Assembly: GCF_004331485.1 (NCBI RefSeq)
Contig: NZ_SJKD01000009.1
Location: forward strand, 248,001 to 312,000
Direction: 5' to 3'
Length of the DNA stretch: 64,000 nucleotides
Origin: Kribbella capetownensis
Lineage (GTDB): Bacteria; Actinomycetota; Actinomycetes; Propionibacteriales; Kribbellaceae
Position 1 is the first letter of the stretch. Each line of letters opens with the position of its first letter. Positions 41,437-49,554 of the stretch are shown here, one piece after another. Below the pieces are notes generated by a model. The model saw only the letters and a program-made list of their open reading frames with translations. It had not been told where the DNA came from and searched no databases. The position numbers and the translations under genes were made by a program.

Positions 41437-42299
41437 TGGACTACGCGGTGCAGACCGAGTACAGCGACCCAGGTGCGTACGCCGGGTTGTACGACGCATT
41501 GCCGGACGACATCCCCGGTGTCGGGGCGGTGGTTCGCAACCTGCTGATCCACTACCGCGGCGGCGGGATCGAATTCACCGGCGACCGCCTGGCCGAGATC
41601 GACCATCGGTGGGTCTCGTCGATGCTGGCCACCGACCAGCGGCGCAACGGTACGCCGCTCGCCGTGCCGAGGGAGCCGGTCGACCGGATCGTCGGATGCT
41701 GCCGGGACTACACACTGATGTTCGTCTCGATGCTTCGCCACCAGGGCATTCCGGTCCGCAGCCGGATCGGCTTCGCGGCGTACTTCGCCAGCGGTTTCAA
41801 TCACGATCACGTGGTCGCGGAGTACTGGAACGGCGACCGGTGGGTGATGATCGACGCCCAGCTCGACCCGGCCGGCGACCATCCGTTCAACTCGCTCGAC
41901 ATGCCCGCCGGCCAGTTCCTGTCCGCGGCCGAGGTCTGGCTGGACGTCCGCGCCGGCACGCGCGACCCGGAGCTGTTCGGCATCGACCCGGGGTCGCCGA
42001 TCGGCGGGAGCTGGTTCATCCGCAACTACGTCTACCTGCAACTCGCCCACCTGCACGGCGACGAACTCCTGCTCTGGGACAACTGGGGCGAGATGTCCGC
42101 ATCCCTCGACGGCGCCGACCTCACCCTGACCGACCGCATCGCCGGCCTGTTGGTTGCCTCCGACAACGGAGACGACACGGCAACAAAGGAGCTCGCGGAC
42201 CTCTACCCGTCGCTGAAGCCGGCCGGACGCTCGTACCTCACCTCCCCCGCGGGCGGAGGTCAGTTCGTCTGGGTGGACCTGGTACGCCCGTCGGCCTAG
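41436..42299 (+). CDS. Transglutaminase-like domain protein
   Basis: A 287 aa protein with a transglutaminase-like Cys-His-Asp triad: Cys in GCCRDYTLMFVSMLRHQG, His in FNHDHVVAEYW and Asp in WVMIDAQLD. This superfamily contains proteases and amidases more often than cross-linkers. No signal peptide. It is coupled to the MerR regulator and so is probably its main target. The last 90 residues (FIRNYVYLQLAHLHGDELLLWDNWGEM) are a conserved accessory part. GAAGGGA precedes the start. The pairing suggests that the MerR ligand is a substrate or inducer of this enzyme. Confidence 0.82.
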   Translation: MDYAVQTEYSDPGAYAGLYDALPDDIPGVGAVVRNLLIHYRGGGIEFTGDRLAEIDHRWVSSMLATDQRRNGTPLAVPREPVDRIVGCCRDYTLMFVSMLRHQGIPVRSRIGFAAYFASGFNHDHVVAEYWNGDRWVMIDAQLDPAGDHPFNSLDMPAGQFLSAAEVWLDVRAGTRDPELFGIDPGSPIGGSWFIRNYVYLQLAHLHGDELLLWDNWGEMSASLDGADLTLTDRIAGLLVASDNGDDTATKELADLYPSLKPAGRSYLTSPAGGGQFVWVDLVRPSA

Positions 42300-42327
42300 G
42301 AGTACCTCCGTTGGTGTAGGTGGAGTG

Positions 42328-42400
42328 TCTCCGTCCAGACGACGCGCGGTGTGGGTGTCGTCGCTGAGGATCGTAGCTACGTGATCCGAGTGGACGGAGA
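42328..42400 (+). promoter_or_regulatory. Leader inverted repeats that could mask the ribosome site
   Basis: TCTCCGTCC at 42328-42336 is complementary over 9 bases to GGACGGAGA at 42392-42400, which contains the ribosome site of the gene at 42406. Between them GGATC (42368-42372) and GATCC (42383-42387) flank GTAGCTAC. No known riboswitch class was recognised. Confidence 0.35.
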
Positions 42401-42405
42401 GGGTA

Positions 42406-42939
42406 ATGAGTGGCGCGGCACTGGACGTGGCGGCGGTGAAGCCGTGGCGGTTGGGGGCCAGGACCCGGAAGGCCGTTCTGGTGCTGCACCTGGCGTCGGT
42501 GGGTTCGTGGCTGGGGATCGACGTGGTGATGGCGGTGTTGACGTTCACCGCGATCGGTACGGACGACCAGAGCACCAAGGCGCTGTGCTTCCGTGTGCTC
42601 GAACTGGTGACGATCTGGCCGATGACGGTCTCCGGCCTGACCTGTTTGCTCACGGGTGTCCTGCTCGGCCTGGGCAGCAAGTACGGCCTGACGAAGTACT
42701 GGTGGGTGGTCCTGAAACTGGTCATCAACCTGCTGCTGAGCACGCTGGTCCTGCTCGCCCTTCGGCCCGGTGTCGCCGAGCTCGCCGACCGCGGCGAGGC
42801 CAACGACCTGGCGGTCCCGTTGAACGACATGATCTTCCCGCCGATCGTCTCGCCGACGTTGCTGACGGTCGCGGTGGTCCTGTCGGTCTTCAAGCCGTGG
42901 GGCCTGCTCCGCAAACAGAAGCCGGCTAGTCGAGCTTGA
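42406..42939 (+). CDS. Four-helix membrane protein (DUF2269-like)
   Basis: A 177 aa integral membrane protein with about four hydrophobic segments (VLVLHLASVGSWLGIDVVMA; IWPMTVSGLTCLLTGVLLGL; WWVVLKLVINLLLSTLVLL; LLTVAVVLSVFKPWGL). The HLASVGSWLG start and LKLVINLLL segment resemble DUF2269-like proteins; function is unknown. The ATG follows GGAGAGGG. It ends 14 bases inside the convergent GNAT gene. Confidence 0.72.
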   Translation: MSGAALDVAAVKPWRLGARTRKAVLVLHLASVGSWLGIDVVMAVLTFTAIGTDDQSTKALCFRVLELVTIWPMTVSGLTCLLTGVLLGLGSKYGLTKYWWVVLKLVINLLLSTLVLLALRPGVAELADRGEANDLAVPLNDMIFPPIVSPTLLTVAVVLSVFKPWGLLRKQKPASRA

Positions 42940-43399
42940 GGCACATGTCGTAGTTGGGCAGGTTCTCGCCCCGGATCCAGTTGTCCGGATTGGCCCGCTC
43001 GACCTCGAACCCGAACCGCTTGAACGCCGGCATCGCCGTACGACTCGCGTGCGTGCGGAGCTGAGCCAGCCCCAACTCACGAGCCTTGGCGACCACCGCG
43101 CCGACCAGCGCCCGCGCGACCCCACTGCCGCCGGCATCCGAGTGCACGAACAGCATGTCGAGCAGGCCGTCATCCGTCACGTCGCTGAACCCGGCGACTC
43201 GACCCTCGATCGTCGCCACAAAGGTATGAGCCGCCGACCGACGCTCGTTCCACTGCACGAGATCAACCGTCTCGGGAGCCCACGCGGCAACCTGTTCCGG
43301 CGAGTAGTCCTTCGACGCCGTATCCCGAATCGCCCGGAAGTACGCCTCCCAGGTCCCCTCGGCATCCTCGGGCCCATACCCACGCACGACAACACTCAC
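42926..43399 (-). CDS. GNAT-family N-acetyltransferase
   Basis: A 157 aa acetyl-CoA-dependent acetyltransferase. The fold motifs are FVATIEGRVAGFSDVTDDG, LLDMLFVHSDAGGSGVARALVG (acetyl-CoA-binding loop SDAGGSGVA) and a C-terminal AMPAFKRFGFEVERAN. The GTG at 43399 is set because TATCGT on this strand (43406-43411) is a -10 element exactly 6 bases upstream, giving a leaderless start; a GTG at 43417 would begin upstream of that. Substrate unknown. Confidence 0.85.
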   Translation of the reverse strand: MSVVVRGYGPEDAEGTWEAYFRAIRDTASKDYSPEQVAAWAPETVDLVQWNERRSAAHTFVATIEGRVAGFSDVTDDGLLDMLFVHSDAGGSGVARALVGAVVAKARELGLAQLRTHASRTAMPAFKRFGFEVERANPDNWIRGENLPNYDMCLKLD

Positions 43400-43417
43400 C
43401 GGGGCACGATAGAACAC

Positions 43418-43449
43418 CCGACCCCGCCGGCTGACGCGGGCGGGGTCGG
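43418..43449 (-). terminator. Terminator after glgP
   Basis: CCGACCCCGCC at 43418-43428 pairs with GGCGGGGTCGG at 43439-43449, an 11-bp stem and a 10-base loop. It lies 18 bases past the glgP stop on the minus strand and just upstream of the GNAT -10 element. Confidence 0.65.
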
Positions 43450-43466
43450 CTTCAGGGACAGGGGCC

Positions 43467-46076
43467 TCAGAACTCTGAGCCGGCGGGGAGGTCGGGGGCG
43501 GAGGGGTCGTCGGGGTCGGACGGGCCGGCGGCCAGGCCGAGTTCAGCGGGGCTGGCGAGGCCGGCGTGGCTTGGGACTACTCGGACGGTGTAGCCGAAGG
43601 GGCCGGTCCGGTCGAGCTTGAGTTCGCCTTCGTAGCGGTGCCGATTGCCCTCGTAGGTTTCCGCCATCGCCAGCGTCGCGCGGACCGGGTCGGTGATCTC
43701 GTCGTTCGTGTCGACACGCCCGTGCAGCACCTCGACACAGATGTCCGAGGGCTCGAGATCCCCAAGCGCCGCGAAAGCACGGATCCCAACAGTGGTCCCG
43801 AGCTGCGGTACGTCGCCCAGACCCTGCAGCTCCACGTGGTCGACGCGGATCTGCGGCCAGGCCGTCCGGACCTTCTTCTTCCATGCGGCCAGCTCACGCG
43901 CGCCGTCGTACGTCGCGTTCAGAGAGCGCGACGACTTGGCGGCCGGGACGTACAGCTGCTCGACATAGTCGCGGACCATCCGGGTGGCGAGCACCTTCGG
44001 GCCCAGCTCCTTGATGGTGTGCCGGAGCATCTCGATCCAGCGGCCCGGCACTTCGCCGTCGTAGAAGCGCGGCGCGACCTGCTTCTCGATCAGGTCGTAC
44101 AGTGCGTGCGCCTCGAGGTCGTCACGCCGGTCGGTGTCCTCGATCCCTTCGGCGGACGGGATCGCCCAGCCGAACTCGTCGTCGTACCACTCGTCCCACC
44201 AGCCGTCGCGGATCGACAGGTTCAACGCACCGTTGAGAGCAGCCTTCATGCCCGAGGTACCGCACGCCTCATACGGACGCAGCGGGTTGTTCAGCCACAC
44301 ATCGCACCCCGGGTACATCGGCTGTGCCAAAGCGATGTCGTAGTCGGGCACGAACACGATCCGGTGCCGCACCTCGGGGTCGTCGGCGAAGCGGACCATC
44401 TCCTGGATGAGCTTCTTGCCGCCCTCGTCGTGCGGGTGCGCCTTGCCGGCGATGACGATCTGGACCGGCCGCTGCGGGTGCAGCAGCAGTGCCTTGAGCC
44501 GGGCCGGGTCGCGCAGCATCAGCGTGAGCCGCTTGTACGACGGGACGCGGCGGGCGAAGCCCATGGTCAGGACGTCCGGGTCGAGGATGGAGTCGACCCA
44601 GCCGAGCTCGGCGTCGCTGGCGCCGCGGTTGATCCAGGACTGCCGGACCCGGGCCCGGGTGTCGTCGATGAACCGCTGCCGCAGCGTCCGCTTGGTCTCC
44701 CAGATCTGCGCGTCGGAGGTCTTGTCGAGCCCGTCGAAGACGCCGTCGCTCTCGGCCGTGTCGGTCGCGGCGTACGTGAGCCCGTGGATCTCCCGCGCTA
44801 CCCAGGTCGGCGCGTGGACGCCGTTGGTGATCGAGGTGATCGGTACGTCGACCGGGTCGAAGCTCGGCCACAGTCCGGCGAACATGCCGCGGCTGACCAC
44901 GCCGTGCAGCTTGGACACGCCGTTGGCCCGCTGAGCGAGCCGCAGACCCATGATCGCCATGTTGAAGACGCCCGGGTCGCCGCCCTCGAAGTCCTCGGCG
45001 CCGAGCTCGAGGATCCGATCGATCGGCACGCCCTCGCCGTACGCGTCGGGCGAGAAGTGCTGCTGGATCAGCTCGACCGGGAACCGGTCGATGCCGGCCG
45101 GGACCGGCGTGTGGGTGGTGAACACGGTGCCGCCGCGGGCGACCTCGAGCGCGGTGTCGAAGTCCAGCGCCTGGTCGGTGGCCAGCTCACGGATCCGCTC
45201 GATGCCGAGGAAGCCGGCGTGGCCTTCGTTGGTGTGGAACACCTCGGGCGCCGAGTGCCCGGTGATGCGGCAGAACGTGCGGACCGCGCGGACACCACCG
45301 ACGCCGAGCAGCAGTTCCTGGAGCAGCCGGTGCTCGGTAGAACCGCCGTACAGCCGGTCGGTCACCTCGCGCTCGGCGGGGTCGTTCTCCTCCATGTCGG
45401 AGTCGAGCATCAGCAGCGGCACCCGGCCGACCTGGGCGACCCAGATCTGCGCGTGCAGCTGCCGGTTGCCGGGCAGCGTCAGGGTCACGGTCGCGGGGGC
45501 CCCGTTGGATTCAGGGCCGTCGCGGAGCAGGCTGATCGGCAGCCCGTCCGGGTCCACCAGGGGGTAGCGCTCCTGCTGCCAGCCCTCGGCGTTCAGCGAC
45601 TGCGCGAAGTAGCCGTGCCGGTACAGCAGACCGACGCCGATCAGCGGTACGCCGAGGTCGCTGGCCGCCTTCAGGTGGTCACCGGCCAGGATGCCCAGAC
45701 CACCCGAGTACTGCGGGAGGACATAGGTGATGCCGAACTCCGGGGAGAAGTACGCCACCGAGCTCACCGGGGAGCCGGCGTCGGTCTGGAACCACCGGTC
45801 GCCGGACACGTAGGCGTTCAGGTCGGTCACGGCCAGTTCGAGCCGGCGCAGGAAGACATCGTCGTGGGCCAGCTCGTCGAGCCGGGCCGCCGGGACCTCG
45901 CCGAGGAGCTTGACCGGGTCACCGCCGGTGCTCCGCCACAGCTGCGGGTCGACCGCTTCGAAGACGTCCTGCGTCTCCGGGTGCCAGGACCAGCGGAGGT
46001 TGTTCACCAGGGTGCCCAGGCCGGTCAACGGCTCGGGCAGGACAGGGCGGACGGAGAATCGTCGTATCGCTCGCAC
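43467..46076 (-). CDS. glgP: Alpha-glucan phosphorylase
   Basis: Removes glucose-1-phosphate from the non-reducing ends of alpha-1,4-glucans, using PLP. The 869 aa protein fits the actinobacterial Rv1328-like subgroup with VAYFSPEFGI, YSGGLGILAGDHLKAASDLG, CGTSGMKAALNGALNLS with the PLP lysine, and VWVARE. The C-terminal 130 residues are a subgroup-specific domain. The GTG at 46076 is leaderless: TACGGT on the minus strand (46083-46088) lies 6 bases before it. It is divergent from glgE, so trimming and building of glucan may be controlled from one intergenic region. Confidence 0.94.
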   Translation of the reverse strand: MRAIRRFSVRPVLPEPLTGLGTLVNNLRWSWHPETQDVFEAVDPQLWRSTGGDPVKLLGEVPAARLDELAHDDVFLRRLELAVTDLNAYVSGDRWFQTDAGSPVSSVAYFSPEFGITYVLPQYSGGLGILAGDHLKAASDLGVPLIGVGLLYRHGYFAQSLNAEGWQQERYPLVDPDGLPISLLRDGPESNGAPATVTLTLPGNRQLHAQIWVAQVGRVPLLMLDSDMEENDPAEREVTDRLYGGSTEHRLLQELLLGVGGVRAVRTFCRITGHSAPEVFHTNEGHAGFLGIERIRELATDQALDFDTALEVARGGTVFTTHTPVPAGIDRFPVELIQQHFSPDAYGEGVPIDRILELGAEDFEGGDPGVFNMAIMGLRLAQRANGVSKLHGVVSRGMFAGLWPSFDPVDVPITSITNGVHAPTWVAREIHGLTYAATDTAESDGVFDGLDKTSDAQIWETKRTLRQRFIDDTRARVRQSWINRGASDAELGWVDSILDPDVLTMGFARRVPSYKRLTLMLRDPARLKALLLHPQRPVQIVIAGKAHPHDEGGKKLIQEMVRFADDPEVRHRIVFVPDYDIALAQPMYPGCDVWLNNPLRPYEACGTSGMKAALNGALNLSIRDGWWDEWYDDEFGWAIPSAEGIEDTDRRDDLEAHALYDLIEKQVAPRFYDGEVPGRWIEMLRHTIKELGPKVLATRMVRDYVEQLYVPAAKSSRSLNATYDGARELAAWKKKVRTAWPQIRVDHVELQGLGDVPQLGTTVGIRAFAALGDLEPSDICVEVLHGRVDTNDEITDPVRATLAMAETYEGNRHRYEGELKLDRTGPFGYTVRVVPSHAGLASPAELGLAAGPSDPDDPSAPDLPAGSEF

Positions 46077-46126
46077 CGGGACACCGTACCGGCCTCGGGT
46101 TCAGGAGACACCTTCGGCATGCATCG

Positions 46127-46147
46127 ATCTTGCAACGCTGGCAAGAT
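46127..46147. promoter_or_regulatory. Inverted repeat in the glgP-glgE intergenic region
   Basis: ATCTTGC at 46127-46133 and GCAAGAT at 46141-46147 are perfect 7-base inverted arms around a 7-base centre. The TTGC...GCAA core resembles sites of LacI-type sugar repressors. It lies about 40 bases upstream of the glgP -10. The rest of 46077-46351 shows no further gene; a GATAAC patch near 46271 is a weak glgE -10 candidate. Confidence 0.45.
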
Positions 46148-46351
46148 TTTGCAGACGCCGTGCCGGGGTCTGTCACTGATGTTCCATCGCGTGGACCGAA
46201 ATGTGACCCCTGACCGGGGCGGTGGGGTGGGATCGAATCGGCACTGCATGTCACGGTCTACGGCTGGGAACCGATAACGTCAGTGCTGTAGTCCCGACGT
46301 TCATACCCCTCGGCCGGATCCGCAATCGGAAAGCGAAGGTTCGTCTACGCC

Positions 46352-48340
46352 ATGACTGGGCGCATCCCGATCACCGACGTCACCCCGACCGTCGACGCCG
46401 GAGCGTATCCGGCCAAGGCCTCGGTCGGCGAGACCTTCACCATCGCGGCCACGGTGTTCCGCGAGGGCCACGACGCGGTGAACGCGAACGTCGTACTGAC
46501 CTCGCCGACCGGGCAGACCAGACGGATGCTGATGACACCGGTCGGGCAGGGCAGCGACCGGTGGACGGTCGACGTGACGCTGCAGGAGCAGGGTGCGTGG
46601 ACGTTCGCGGTCGAGGGCTGGAGCGACCCGTACGGCACCTGGCGGCACAACGCCGAGATCAAGGTCCCGGCCGGCCTCGACGTGGACCTGATGTTCGCCG
46701 AGGGCGCAGCGTTCTTCGACCGCGCCGCCGCCGGCGTACCGCCCGCCGTTCGTGCCGATCGGGCCACGCTGAGCGATGCCGCGCACGCGCTGGCTAACGG
46801 CGCGCTGCCGCCGGAGGCCCGGCTGGCCGCGGGCATCTCGCCGCAGGTCCGGGCAGCGCTCGGGCGCTACCCGGTGCGTGAGCTGATCACGTCATCGGAG
46901 ACCTACCCGGTGTGGGTCGACCGGACGCTCGCGCTGTACGGCAGTTGGTACGAGTTCTTCCCGCGGTCCGAGGGAGCGACGTACGACGACGAGTCCGGGC
47001 AGTGGAAGTCCGGGACGTTCCGTACGGCGGCCAAGCGGCTGGACGCCGTGGCCGGGATGGGCTTCGACATCCTGTACGTGCCGCCGATCCACCCGATCGG
47101 TCACGCGTTCCGCAAGGGCCCGAACAACACCCTCGACCCGAAGCCCGGTGACCCGGGATCGCCGTGGGCGATCGGCTCGGACGAGGGCGGGCACGACGCG
47201 ATCCACCCCGAGCTCGGCACCTTCGAGGACTTCGAGTATTTCGTCGGCCGGGCCCGCGAACTGGGCCTCGAGGTCGCCATCGACCTGGCCCTGCAGGCGT
47301 CGCCGGACCATCCCTGGGTCAAGGAGCACCCGAAGTGGTTCTCGATCCGCGCCGACGGCTCGATCGCGTACGCCGAGAACCCGCCGAAGAAGTACCAGGA
47401 CATCTACCCGATCAACTTCGACAACGATCCCGAGGGGATCTACGCCGAGGTACTGCGGATCGTCCGGCTGTGGATCGACCACGGTGTGACCGTGTTCCGG
47501 GTCGACAATCCGCACACGAAGCCGGTCAACTTCTGGGAGTACCTGCTCGGCGAGATCCGCAAGACCGACCCGGACGTGGTGTTCCTGTCCGAGGCGTTCA
47601 CCCGGCGGCCGATGATGCGCGAGCTGGCCAAGGTCGGCTTCCACCAGTCGTACACGTACTTCACCTGGCGCAACGAGAAGTGGGAGCTGGAGGAGTACCT
47701 GCAGGAGCTGACCAAGGAGACCGGGCACTTCCTGCGGCCGAACTTCTTCGTCAACACGCCGGACATCCTGACCGCTTACCTGCAGTACGGCGGGCCGGGC
47801 GCGTTCAAGATCCGCGCCGCGATCGCGTCAACCGCGTCGCCGGCTTGGGGTGTGTACGCCGGGTTCGAGTTGTTCGAGCATGTGGCGCTCCGGCCTGGCT
47901 CGGAGGAGTACCTCGACACCGAGAAGTTCCAGTTGCGTCCGCGTGACTGGGATGCCGCGGCCGCCGAGGGCCGCACGCTGGCGCCGTACCTGACCCTGCT
48001 GAACAACATCCGCCGCCGGCACCCGGCCCTGCAGCAGCTGCGCAACCTGTCGCTGCACTCGGTCGAGGACGAGGCGATCATGTGCTACTCCAAGCGCACG
48101 ACCGCCCCCGACGGCCACAGCGACACCGTCATCGTCGTGGTGAACACCGACCCGCACTCGGTCCGCGAAACCATGGTCCACCTGGACATGGCCGCGCTCG
48201 GCATGCGCCCCGAGGACACCTTCACCGTGTACGACGAGATCACCGGCGCCACCTGGCGCTGGGGGCAGCAGAACTACGTCAAGCTCGACCCCAACGGCGA
48301 ACCAGCCCACATCCTCGCCGTACGCCGCGGCCAGGCCTAA
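46352..48340 (+). CDS. glgE: Alpha-1,4-glucan:maltose-1-phosphate maltosyltransferase
   Basis: GlgE extends alpha-1,4-glucan using maltose-1-phosphate. The 662 aa GH13_3 enzyme has an N-terminal Ig-like domain (residues 1-110), an insertion helical domain, then the barrel with DILYVPPIHPIG, FRVDNPHTKPVNFWE with nucleophile Asp385, FLSEAFTRRPMM with Glu414 and the substrate-binding VYAGFELFEHVALRPGSEEY. Family specificity is clear from NPHTKP and FELFEH. TreS and maltokinase normally make its substrate; TreS is 14 kb downstream here. Start ATG at 46352 with GAAGG 11 bases upstream, a loose match. Confidence 0.96.
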   Translation: MTGRIPITDVTPTVDAGAYPAKASVGETFTIAATVFREGHDAVNANVVLTSPTGQTRRMLMTPVGQGSDRWTVDVTLQEQGAWTFAVEGWSDPYGTWRHNAEIKVPAGLDVDLMFAEGAAFFDRAAAGVPPAVRADRATLSDAAHALANGALPPEARLAAGISPQVRAALGRYPVRELITSSETYPVWVDRTLALYGSWYEFFPRSEGATYDDESGQWKSGTFRTAAKRLDAVAGMGFDILYVPPIHPIGHAFRKGPNNTLDPKPGDPGSPWAIGSDEGGHDAIHPELGTFEDFEYFVGRARELGLEVAIDLALQASPDHPWVKEHPKWFSIRADGSIAYAENPPKKYQDIYPINFDNDPEGIYAEVLRIVRLWIDHGVTVFRVDNPHTKPVNFWEYLLGEIRKTDPDVVFLSEAFTRRPMMRELAKVGFHQSYTYFTWRNEKWELEEYLQELTKETGHFLRPNFFVNTPDILTAYLQYGGPGAFKIRAAIASTASPAWGVYAGFELFEHVALRPGSEEYLDTEKFQLRPRDWDAAAAEGRTLAPYLTLLNNIRRRHPALQQLRNLSLHSVEDEAIMCYSKRTTAPDGHSDTVIVVVNTDPHSVRETMVHLDMAALGMRPEDTFTVYDEITGATWRWGQQNYVKLDPNGEPAHILAVRRGQA

Positions 48341-48358
48341 CCGACCCACGCGGCTGGA

Positions 48359-49528
48359 CTACAGCGGGACGGTCTCCGGGTACTTGAGGCCCGCGCCGGT
48401 GTTCAAGGCAACGACTTGTTCGTCGGCGTGGATCCAGCCGGACTCGCGGAGCTGGCGGACGGCGGCGAAGTTCGCTGCGCCCTCCGGGCAGATGAACGAT
48501 CCTTCGAGCTGGGCGACCTTGTGCTGCTCGGCCAGCAGATCCTCGTCGTCGACAGCAACGGCACACCCGTCGGTCTCCGCGATCGCCTGCAGAACAAGGA
48601 AATCGCCGAGTGCTTTGGGCACAGTGATGCCGAAGGCAACGGTCTGCGCGTCCGGCCAGGGCTCGCTCTCCGGCAAGCCTTTCTCCCACGCCCGGACGAT
48701 CGGCGCACAACCACTCGACTGTACGGCGACCAGTCGCGGCAGCGGACCGTCGATCCAGCCGAGCTCGCGCAACTCGACCAGCGCTTTCCAGATGCCGATG
48801 ATTCCGACGCCGCCACCGGTCGGGTACAGGATGACGTCGGGCAGCTGCCAACCGAGCTGCTCGGCGATCTCTAGTCCCATCGTCTTCTTGCCTTCGATCC
48901 GGTACGGCTCCTTCAGTGTCGACACATCCAGGTAGCCGTCCCGCTTCTCCAGTTCCGCGCGGATGAACGCGCCGGCGTCACCGATCAGCCCGTCGATCAG
49001 GTGCAGCTCGGCACCGACCACCTTGACCTCGCGACGGCAGATCTCGGGTGCGGCGATCGGCATCGCGATCAACGCTTCCATCCCCGCACGAGCGGCGTAC
49101 GCAGCCCAGGCCGAGCCGGCGTTGCCGTTGGTCGGCATCGCGATCTTGCGGACACCGACCTCGTACGCCCGGGATACGCCGACAGCGGCGCCGCGCGCCT
49201 TGAAGGTGCCGGTCGGGATGAGCCCCTCGTCCTTCATCAGCAGCCGTTCGACGCCGAGCTCATGCCCGTACCGCGGCAACGGCAGCAGCGGCGTCATCCC
49301 CTCCCCCAGCGTCACCACGTTCTCCGGCGACCGGACGGGCAGCAGCTCGTGATACCGCCACAGGTCCGGCGGCCGGGTCGCCAGCTCGTCCTTGGTCAGC
49401 ATGATCGCCTGTACGTCGTACCGGGCCAGCAGAGGCGAGCCGCACGAACACAGTCCGATGACCTGGTCCGGGGAGTAGGTGAGGCCGCACTTCGGGCAGT
49501 CGAGGTGACTCAAAGCGGAGAAGGGCAC
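48359..49528 (-). CDS. Threonine synthase-like PLP enzyme
   Basis: A 389 aa fold-type II PLP enzyme. An N-terminal zinc-ribbon-like CPKCGLTYS and CSCGSPLL is followed by VTLGEGMTPLLPLP, the PLP lysine in LIPTGTFKARGAAVG, GNAGSAWAAYAARAG and the phosphate-binding loop PTGGGVGIIGIWK. This pattern fits ThrC-like enzymes and relatives (cysteate synthase, diaminopropionate enzymes). TFKARG rather than SFKDRG is slightly atypical. GTG at 49528 follows a TACCGT -10-like element by 8 bases (leaderless candidate). It lies just downstream of the histidine kinase gene on the same strand. Confidence 0.8.
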   Translation of the reverse strand: MPFSALSHLDCPKCGLTYSPDQVIGLCSCGSPLLARYDVQAIMLTKDELATRPPDLWRYHELLPVRSPENVVTLGEGMTPLLPLPRYGHELGVERLLMKDEGLIPTGTFKARGAAVGVSRAYEVGVRKIAMPTNGNAGSAWAAYAARAGMEALIAMPIAAPEICRREVKVVGAELHLIDGLIGDAGAFIRAELEKRDGYLDVSTLKEPYRIEGKKTMGLEIAEQLGWQLPDVILYPTGGGVGIIGIWKALVELRELGWIDGPLPRLVAVQSSGCAPIVRAWEKGLPESEPWPDAQTVAFGITVPKALGDFLVLQAIAETDGCAVAVDDEDLLAEQHKVAQLEGSFICPEGAANFAAVRQLRESGWIHADEQVVALNTGAGLKYPETVPL

Positions 49529-49554
49529 GAATGCTGACGGTACTCCAGTGCCGA

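Noticed and set aside
43566-46277. 903-codon plus-strand frame antisense to glgP
   Set aside because: Mirror of glgP codon bias; glgP has full catalytic motifs.
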